Shown here one piece after another: positions 1 through 4,687 of a stretch of 5,654 nucleotides of DNA. Position numbers and translations under genes: made by a program. The first letter of the stretch is position 1. Every line of letters begins with the position of its first letter. The notes beneath the pieces were generated by a model, which saw only the letters and a program-made list of their open reading frames with translations, did no database searches and was not told the DNA's origin. The stretch comes from Bacillota bacterium (lineage in GTDB: Bacteria > Bacillota > Clostridia > DSM-8532): positions 1 to 5,654 of the forward strand of contig JAEXPO010000196.1 in NCBI GenBank assembly GCA_023446675.1, given 5' to 3'.

Positions 1-748
1 AACCGGAGGCGGATGCCTTTTCGCTTAACAGGCGTTTTCCAAGGTAAGCCATATCGGGGGAAGAGATGATTTGGCCGTCGGATTGAAGAATGAAAACCTT
101 ACGGCCGTCCTCGGCGCTGCCCCTGTAAATATCGGAAAACAGATCCTCGCTGAATATCAGGTAGGCATAACCGATGGGGGCCAGGGAATAGCCGGCCTGT
201 ATGTCCTTTAAGGTAACCGAAACCCCATAGCCCCATTTGGGGGACTTGTTCTCCGCCGTAAAATCGGAGGTTCCTATATAATAGGGGCTGCCGCCTTTTT
301 CCCGGGTTCTGTCCATCCAATCCGTATTCTTAAGGATTTGCTCATGATAAATGTCACCGTTATTGTTTTTTATATTAAAAAGCCTGTTTCCCGCCGTCAG
401 AATATCCACCGAAAGGAGCAGGGGCGTGTCGCTGTAAAGGGCTGCCAGCTCCTTTAAGCTGCTGGCGGCTTCAAAGGCATTGGCGTCATTAATGCCCTTA
501 TTAAGCACAATAACACTTTCCTGAACGGTTTTGCTTGAAAATAGGCTTTGAACATACCTGTTTATAAAGGACATTTTAGACTGAAGGTTAACTGAGGCCT
601 GCTGTAAATAGTTAAACTTGGCGGCAATGATTTTTTCAGTCATAATGCCGTAGGAAATATAAAAGATAAGGAGGGAAAGGATCAAAATGGGGATAACGGT
701 AATAAGCAGGTAGGATTTAAGAAGCTGTGTGCGAATGGTTTTCCTCAA
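1..748 (-). CDS. Membrane sensor with dCache-like extracellular domain, probable YesM-type sensor histidine kinase (N-terminal part)
   Basis: Reading leftward from a TTG codon at 748-746, 249 codons are open to the window edge with no stop. The protein starts MRKTIRTQLLKSYLL, with a basic N-terminus followed by one strong transmembrane helix at about residues 12-34. A polar region of more than 200 residues follows and should lie outside the cell. Near its end, GRKVFILQSDGQIISSPD (about 215-232) resembles the second PAS-like lobe of a dCache ligand-binding domain. This layout is typical of YesM/LytS-like sugar-sensing histidine kinases encoded beside LplABC-type transporters. The HAMP, His-phosphotransfer and ATPase domains would lie off the left edge, so kinase identity is inferred. 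A membrane-bound AraC-type regulator with the same N-terminal layout is the main alternative. The start is chosen because AAGGAGGGG lies 7 bases upstream (756-764); the first in-frame ATG falls inside or just after the membrane helix. It is transcribed away from the transporter operon. Confidence 0.82.
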   Translation of the reverse strand, partial: MRKTIRTQLLKSYLLITVIPILILSLLIFYISYGIMTEKIIAAKFNYLQQASVNLQSKMSFINRYVQSLFSSKTVQESVIVLNKGINDANAFEAASSLKELAALYSDTPLLLSVDILTAGNRLFNIKNNNGDIYHEQILKNTDWMDRTREKGGSPYYIGTSDFTAENKSPKWGYGVSVTLKDIQAGYSLAPIGYAYLIFSEDLFSDIYRGSAEDGRKVFILQSDGQIISSPDMAYLGKRLLSEKASASG

Positions 749-755
749 GGGTAAG

Positions 756-764
756 CCCCTCCTT
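756..764 (-). promoter_or_regulatory. Ribosome binding site deciding the TTG start of the sensor gene
   Basis: On the minus strand AAGGAGGGG lies 7 bases before the TTG at 748. This near-perfect Shine-Dalgarno sequence is the main reason for accepting a TTG start. No ATG lies at a sensible position. Confidence 0.8.
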
Positions 765-827
765 TTCGTCGGTGTGATTAAAAGGGCAGGAAAGGATTTG
801 CAGGGTTTAAGGACGTGTTCGATTCTC

Positions 828-856
828 AATATAGCATTGGGCCCTGGCCGTGTCAA
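828..856 (-). promoter_or_regulatory. Sigma-A-type promoter for the sensor gene
   Basis: On the minus strand, TTGACA (856-851) is followed after exactly 17 bases by TATATT (833-828). The -35 box matches consensus 6/6 and the -10 box 5/6, with the optimal spacer. Transcription would start near 821, giving a leader of about 70 nt before the TTG at 748. The strength suggests steady basal production of the sensor, possibly modulated by the dyad just upstream at 862-876. Being seen on sequence alone, actual use is inferred. Confidence 0.8.
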
Positions 857-861
857 ACCCG

Positions 862-876
862 TGAAAAGCCTTTTCA
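862..876. promoter_or_regulatory. Perfect 15-bp dyad, candidate operator (cre-like)
   Basis: TGAAAAG C CTTTTCA is a perfect 7-bp inverted repeat around a single base. It lies in the divergent intergenic region, 5 bp upstream of the -35 box of the sensor promoter and about 130 bp before the first permease gene. The outer TGAAA...TTTCA halves match the arms of CcpA/LacI-family operators (cre, TGAAANCGNTTTCA). The central CG is absent, however, and the spacing is one base longer. It is therefore a credible operator for a LacI-family or other dimeric regulator, but a cre assignment is uncertain. Confidence 0.45.
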
Positions 877-884
877 AAGGATGT

Positions 885-911
885 ATCAAAAAATAACGGA
901 TTAAATCAAAA
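885..911 (+). promoter_or_regulatory. Two ATCAAAA direct repeats 20 bp apart, candidate AraC-type regulator site
   Basis: ATCAAAA occurs at 885-891 and again at 905-911, exactly 20 bp apart, which is about two helical turns. The core TCAAA also occurs at 853 and 874, 21 bp apart. Tandem same-face half-sites next to a weak -35 box are typical of AraC-family response regulators, which partner YesM-type kinases. The second repeat ends 7 bases before the possible -35 at 919. The AT-rich background makes chance repeats more likely, so this remains a candidate. Confidence 0.35.
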
Positions 912-918
912 TAAGAAA

Positions 919-947
919 TTGTATAACCCTCTCGATTTTTATATCCT
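919..947 (+). promoter_or_regulatory. Weak possible promoter for the transporter operon
   Basis: TTGTAT (919-924) and TATCCT (942-947) are spaced by 17 bases and would start transcription near 954, about 50 nt before the ATG at 1005. Matches to the sigma-A consensus are only 3/6 and 4/6. That fits a promoter needing an activator, but it also means the assignment is tentative. Confidence 0.3.
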
Positions 948-973
948 TTTATACGTGATTCCTGTGCAATACC

Positions 974-989
974 TCCCGGAGAACCGGGA
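974..989 (+). other. Small hairpin just upstream of the permease 1 ribosome binding site
   Basis: TCCCGG (974-979), loop AGAA (980-983) and CCGGGA (984-989) form a perfect 6-bp GC-rich stem. It ends two bases before the AGAGAGG ribosome binding site (991-997) of the gene at 1005. It lacks a U-tract, so it is not a terminator. It could stabilise the 5' end of the operon mRNA or affect initiation. Confidence 0.45.
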
Positions 990-1004
990 AAGAGAGGGTG
1001 ACCC

Positions 1005-1943
1005 ATGAAAAACATCTCAGTTGTCAACTCCGGCTCAAGCCTTGCCAGCCGTTTGGCCAGGCACAAGATTCTCCTTTTTATGTTCCTGCCGGGATTTCTT
1101 CTTATTCTGCTGTTCAGCTACGGCCCCATGTACGGCATCCAAATCGCCTTTAAGGACTACAGCCTGGGGCTGGGCGTGTGGGGCAGCGATTGGGTGGGAA
1201 TGAAGCACTTCCAGAGGCTCTTTACGGATGCCAAATCCCTCAGCGTTATTTGGAATACCATTGCCATAAGCCTTTTAAAGCTGGGCTTCGGATTTCCCGC
1301 CCCCATTCTCCTTGCCCTTATTCTTAATGAGGCGGATAACCGGATATTTAAAAAGACAGCCCAAACGGTGAGCTATCTGCCTCATTTTTTGTCATGGATT
1401 ATTGTGGCCAACCTTTTTACCAACCTGCTGTCGCCGGGCTCGGGAGTAGTCAATCACCTGATAAAGCTCCTGGGCGGACAGCCGGTTTATTTTCTGACCG
1501 ATCCGGCAATGTTCCGTGCCACGCTGGTTTTCTCTTCCGTCTGGAAGGAGGTAGGGTGGGGCACGGTGGTGTATATGGCTGTTATCGCCTCCATTGACGT
1601 ATCCATGTATGAGGCAGCCATAGCCGACGGGGCCAACCGGCTGCAGCGCATGATCCACCTGACGCTTCCCTCCCTTATTCCCACGGCCTCCATTCTTCTT
1701 ATTTTAAGCGTGGGGGGTATTATGAACGCGGGCTTTGATCAGGTGTTTAATATGTACAATCCCCTTGTGCTGGAGTCAACGGATATTATTGACACCTATG
1801 TGTACCGTGTGGGCCTTGTAAACTTCAGCTACAGCTTTTCAGCTGCGGTAGGCCTGTTTAAGTCACTTGTGGGACTCATTATGGTTCTCATTGTCAACAG
1901 TGTGACAGGTAGGCTTTCGGGAAAAGAAAACGGATTGTGGTAA
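1005..1943 (+). CDS. Sugar ABC transporter permease, LplB type (first membrane subunit)
   Basis: This 312-residue integral membrane protein is one half of the channel of a binding-protein-dependent importer of the carbohydrate class (COG4209, LplB-like). Hydrophobic stretches at about 22-43, 83-107, 123-142, 172-195, 226-243 and 278-298 give six helices, as expected. The cytoplasmic EAA loop that docks on the ATPase is intact: E203-A-A-x3-G209, then L219-x-L221-P222. Family-typical segments include SYGPMYGIQIAFKDY (38-52) and SYLPHFLSWI (123-132). Length is normal for the family. The ATG at 1005 is preceded by AGAGAGG 7 bases upstream. It is the first gene of a plus-strand operon and is followed after 23 bases by the partner permease. 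Its substrate is probably an oligosaccharide or modified sugar, which cannot be specified from the permease. Confidence 0.95.
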   Translation: MKNISVVNSGSSLASRLARHKILLFMFLPGFLLILLFSYGPMYGIQIAFKDYSLGLGVWGSDWVGMKHFQRLFTDAKSLSVIWNTIAISLLKLGFGFPAPILLALILNEADNRIFKKTAQTVSYLPHFLSWIIVANLFTNLLSPGSGVVNHLIKLLGGQPVYFLTDPAMFRATLVFSSVWKEVGWGTVVYMAVIASIDVSMYEAAIADGANRLQRMIHLTLPSLIPTASILLILSVGGIMNAGFDQVFNMYNPLVLESTDIIDTYVYRVGLVNFSYSFSAAVGLFKSLVGLIMVLIVNSVTGRLSGKENGLW

Positions 1944-1950
1944 AGCCCTG

Positions 1951-1959
1951 AAAGGAAGG
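1951..1959 (+). promoter_or_regulatory. Ribosome binding site of permease 2
   Basis: AAAGGAAGG lies 7 bases before the ATG at 1967, within the 23-base gap after permease 1. The tight spacing supports co-transcription and fixes the start. Confidence 0.7.
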
Positions 1960-1966
1960 TTATAAA

Positions 1967-2872
1967 ATGTCGCAAATTACGTCCAAGCTTCGTTCTTCAA
2001 GTATGAGTGACAGGTTTTTGTCGGTGTTCTGCTATGTATTTTTAACCCTGGTCATTGTGATTACGCTGTATCCCTTTTGGGAGCAGCTGGTTATTTCAAT
2101 CAGTCCAAGGGAGGAAGCTCTTGCAGCGGGACCGCACCTTTTCACCCTTGCGCCGGATTTTTCCGCCTATAAGAAAATACTCAATTCAACAGAGGTCTGG
2201 CGAAGCTTTGGGAACAGCACCCAGAGGGTAATTCTGGCGGTTATTATAAGCGTGCCCCTTACCTCTCTTACGGCTTACCCTCTTTCAAAAAGCTATTTTC
2301 CTCTGGGAAAGCTGTTTACAGCAATGATTCTTTTTACCATGCTGTTCAGCGGCGGTTTAATTCCTACCTACCTGCTTATGAAGAATTTACACCTTATCGA
2401 CAAAATTTGGGTATTGGTTCTTCCCAATGCCGTAACCGCTTATAATCTGATTATTGTCAGAAATTTTATGAAATCCCTTCCCCAAAGCCTAGAGGAGTCG
2501 GCCCGGCTGGACGGTGCCAATGACTTTGTCATCTGGCGGAAAATTGTCCTGCCACTTTCCCTTCCCGTTATGGCCACCATTGCCCTCTGGGTTGCAGTAG
2601 GAAACTGGAACGCCTACTTTGACGCCCTTATTTATATTAATGACCGGGACAAATTTGTGCTGCCGGTAATCCTGCGGCGCATCCTTATTGAAAACCAGCT
2701 GGATATGTTTATCGGAGAAAATCCTGATTCCGTTGGAATGGTTATGCCCACCACCGAAGAGAGCAAAAAAGCGGCCCTGGTCATGATAAGCATCCTGCCC
2801 ATCGCCATGTTCTATCCCTTTTTGCAGAAATACTTTTCCAAGGGAATTATGCTTGGCGCAGTAAAAGGCTGA
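1967..2872 (+). CDS. Sugar ABC transporter permease, YtcP/LplC type (second membrane subunit)
   Basis: This 301-residue inner-membrane subunit pairs with the preceding permease to form the translocation channel (COG0395, YtcP/LplC-like). It has about six hydrophobic segments, the clearest near 20-38, 86-107, 117-137, 200-216 and 269-286. The ATPase-contact loop reads E177-S-A-x3-G183, then I193-x-L195-P196; Ser in place of the first Ala is common in this family. LFSGGLIPTYLLMKNL (126-141) and the C-terminal SKGIMLGAVKG (291-301) are strong signatures of the YtcP subgroup. Length is normal and no disruption is seen. The gene lies 23 bases after permease 1 and 91 bases before the binding-protein gene, so the three form one uptake system. 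No ATPase gene is adjacent. Confidence 0.95.
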   Translation: MSQITSKLRSSSMSDRFLSVFCYVFLTLVIVITLYPFWEQLVISISPREEALAAGPHLFTLAPDFSAYKKILNSTEVWRSFGNSTQRVILAVIISVPLTSLTAYPLSKSYFPLGKLFTAMILFTMLFSGGLIPTYLLMKNLHLIDKIWVLVLPNAVTAYNLIIVRNFMKSLPQSLEESARLDGANDFVIWRKIVLPLSLPVMATIALWVAVGNWNAYFDALIYINDRDKFVLPVILRRILIENQLDMFIGENPDSVGMVMPTTEESKKAALVMISILPIAMFYPFLQKYFSKGIMLGAVKG

Positions 2873-2873
2873 A

Positions 2874-2890
2874 GGAATTGCCGCAATTCC
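2874..2890 (+). other. Intercistronic hairpin between permease 2 and the binding-protein gene
   Basis: GGAATTG (2874-2880) and CAATTCC (2884-2890) form a perfect 7-bp stem with a CCG loop, starting two bases after the permease stop. No U-tract follows, so it is not a standard terminator. In such operons a hairpin here can protect mRNA ends and help raise binding-protein levels over permease levels; that role is inferred. Confidence 0.5.
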
Positions 2891-2951
2891 GTGAAAACCT
2901 GCTATCCATGCCGGAGGCCTCAGGTTCTTCGGTATTATATAAAAATTTTAT

Positions 2952-2957
2952 GGAGGG
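2952..2957 (+). promoter_or_regulatory. Strong ribosome binding site of the binding-protein gene
   Basis: GGAGGG lies 6 bases before the ATG at 2964 in an AT-rich context. It is stronger than the sites of the two permeases, consistent with higher synthesis of the binding protein. Confidence 0.7.
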
Positions 2958-2963
2958 ATTATT

Positions 2964-4604
2964 ATGAAAAAAGGAACAATCAAAACCCGCGTTCTTGCCG
3001 GCGTCCTCGTTTTTTCACTTTTGGCGGGGGGCTGCGGAGGAACAGCGCCCCAGGCTTCCGCTGCCCCGTCCGCTTCCGGACCTTCCCAGTCTGCCGCAGG
3101 CAGTGCCGCTCCCCAGGAGGAGGAACGCACCCCTATCCGTTATGCCGCCTGGACCTCCGGGCCCTTTAACAGGGAAACCTTTGCGGAAAAAGCCATTGAA
3201 GAGGCCTTCCCCGATATTGATATCGAGCTTATGGCCTTTGAGCGGGCAACCTGGAACGAGCAAATAAACACACGGGTGGCCAGCGGCGACATTCCCGATA
3301 TTATTTTCAGGGATTCCAGAACCCTGGTGGACCAATACCGCCAACAGGGCATTATAAGGGATATTCCCATTGAAGCCATTAAGGAATACGCCCCCAACAT
3401 TTATAAGGAAGTAGGGGAGTATGGCTACGATACCTGGATTTCAAGCTATTTTGACGGGAAAATCTATGGCTTTCCCTCCACCACCATTAATAATACCATT
3501 CCTTTCACCAACGGGTTCAGAGAGGACTGGCTCACCAATGTGGGCATCGACAAGGTGCCTGAAACCCTGGCAGAGGTGGAGGAGGCTTTTAAACGCCTCA
3601 CAGAGAACGACCCTGACAGGAACGGCAAAAACGATACCTATGCTGTCACCGCCAATGGCATGACAGGTATGCTCACCTCCTTTTCCTTTGTATTCGGCGC
3701 TTTCGGTGTTTTTCCCAATATGTGGATGGACGACGGCAGCGGCGGGGTGGAATTCGGCATGGTTTCCTCTAAAATGATACCTGCGCTGGAAACCCTGAAC
3801 CGCTGGTATAAAGCCGGTTATATTGATCCTGAATTTGTGACCAATGATGCTGCCAAGGTTAAGCAGGCCTGGGCCAACGGCAAGGTGGGCTTTATAGAAA
3901 CAACCTGGAACCGTCTTGTGTACAACGGTGAGATGGTGCAGGCTCTGAATGCCGTGAATCCTGACGCAAAGGTTGTTCTGGCCCCGGCCTCCAAAGGGCC
4001 TGACGGTGAATACGGCTATTACAACTGGGGCCGTTTGGGAGGCAGCATGACCCTGGCCAAGCATCTGGAAAAGGACGAGAGCAAGTTTATAAAATGCCTG
4101 AAGCTTTTAGACGGCTTGGCTTACGATCAGGAGCTTTACTACCTAACCCATTACGGTGTGGAAAATGAGCACTGGAAAAGGGATGAAGCCACAAACAGCA
4201 TTCTTAAGATAAACGGCTATGACGAGGCCGACAAAATGGCAACACTGGGCAATGCACTGCTCATTGGCCTGCCTCTTCCGTCGGTGCAAAGAACCTTCCT
4301 GCCCAAGAACCTGGATGAGGTTTCAAAATACGCTCTTCCCGGCACGGTAAAGGAGAACGAGGACTATTACATCTGGGTTGGAGCCCTTATAAGCAATGAG
4401 GCAACCACTGCGGCCCAGTCTGCAACCGATATGCAGCTAAAGGCCATGATTGAGTTTATTATCGGCACAAGACCCATCTCGGAGTTCAATACCTTCGTGG
4501 AGCAATGGAATGCTGCGGGTGGGAAAGCCCTCACCGAAGCGGCTAACCAGGCCTTCACAGCCGGTCTCGAGGTGAAAAACGAAATAGAAGAAAAAATGAA
4601 ATAA
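2964..4604 (+). CDS. Lipoprotein solute-binding protein of a sugar ABC transporter (LplA type)
   Basis: This 546-residue extracellular receptor captures the solute and delivers it to the two upstream permeases. It begins with a lipoprotein signal peptide: basic MKKGTIKTR, a hydrophobic core (10-20), and lipobox LAGGC with the lipid-bearing Cys at 24. An Ala/Ser/Pro-rich tether (about 25-55) follows, then the binding domain from about 57. VASGDIPDIIFRD matches the family segment near the start of the fold, and YGVENEHW (397-404) is a hallmark of the LplA-like cluster of family 1 binding proteins (COG1653). D216-x-D218-x-N220-G-x-x-D224 looks like an EF-hand-type calcium loop, a recurrent insert in these proteins. 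Length is typical. The start is fixed by GGAGGG 6 bases upstream. Many aromatic residues are consistent with sugar binding, but the ligand is unknown. It is third in the operon, followed by the oxidoreductase after 83 bases. Confidence 0.95.
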   Translation: MKKGTIKTRVLAGVLVFSLLAGGCGGTAPQASAAPSASGPSQSAAGSAAPQEEERTPIRYAAWTSGPFNRETFAEKAIEEAFPDIDIELMAFERATWNEQINTRVASGDIPDIIFRDSRTLVDQYRQQGIIRDIPIEAIKEYAPNIYKEVGEYGYDTWISSYFDGKIYGFPSTTINNTIPFTNGFREDWLTNVGIDKVPETLAEVEEAFKRLTENDPDRNGKNDTYAVTANGMTGMLTSFSFVFGAFGVFPNMWMDDGSGGVEFGMVSSKMIPALETLNRWYKAGYIDPEFVTNDAAKVKQAWANGKVGFIETTWNRLVYNGEMVQALNAVNPDAKVVLAPASKGPDGEYGYYNWGRLGGSMTLAKHLEKDESKFIKCLKLLDGLAYDQELYYLTHYGVENEHWKRDEATNSILKINGYDEADKMATLGNALLIGLPLPSVQRTFLPKNLDEVSKYALPGTVKENEDYYIWVGALISNEATTAAQSATDMQLKAMIEFIIGTRPISEFNTFVEQWNAAGGKALTEAANQAFTAGLEVKNEIEEKMK

Positions 4605-4660
4605 GTAACGGCGTCGGCAGCCTGCGTTGCTGTCGGATACGGCAAGGCTTTAAGTAACGG
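4602..4660 (+). repeat. Pair of TAAGTAACGG direct repeats flanking a hairpin
   Basis: TAAGTAACGG occurs at 4602-4611, starting with the stop codon of the binding-protein gene, and again at 4651-4660. The two copies are 49 bp apart and enclose the hairpin at 4615-4635. They could be a duplication, a regulator site or chance; nothing else marks a mobile element. Confidence 0.4.
4615..4635 (+). other. Intercistronic hairpin between binding-protein and oxidoreductase genes
   Basis: CGGCAGC (4615-4621), loop CTGCGTT (4622-4628) and GCTGTCG (4629-4635) form a 7-bp RNA stem with one G-U pair. No run of T follows (next bases GATACGGC), so full termination is unlikely. It may reduce read-through or cap the mRNA of the upstream genes, separating high binding-protein expression from lower oxidoreductase expression. 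Confidence 0.45.
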
Positions 4661-4687
4661 AAGTATAAAAGGAAATGGATGAGTTGA

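Noticed and set aside
99..320. A 73-codon ATG open frame on the minus strand within the sensor region
   Set aside because: It is in a different frame from the sensor. The sensor frame has a membrane helix, a Cache-like domain and a good ribosome site, while this one has no recognisable features.
921..954. GTATAA and TTATAC as an inverted repeat around the possible plus-strand promoter
   Set aside because: Only 6 AT-rich bases match, with a 22-base spacer, which is expected by chance in this AT-rich leader.
2874..2890. The hairpin after permease 2 as a Rho-independent terminator
   Set aside because: The stem is short and is followed by GTGAAAACC rather than a run of T.
2933..2938. TATTAT as a possible -10 box for a separate binding-protein promoter
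   Set aside because: No acceptable -35 box lies 16-18 bases upstream (sequence there is GC-rich), so a sigma-A promoter is not supported.
2891..3169. A plus-strand open frame overlapping the start of the binding-protein gene
   Set aside because: It has no ribosome site of note and an Arg/Pro-rich composition, and its frame conflicts with the well-supported lipoprotein start at 2964.
3441..4064. A 207-codon open frame on the minus strand inside the binding-protein gene
   Set aside because: It lies wholly opposite a clearly real gene, has low-complexity His/Val/Gly-rich content and matches no family; it is a shadow of the plus-strand codon usage.
4615..4635. The hairpin after the binding-protein gene as a terminator
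   Set aside because: There is no T-tract after the stem, and the next gene follows closely on the same strand.
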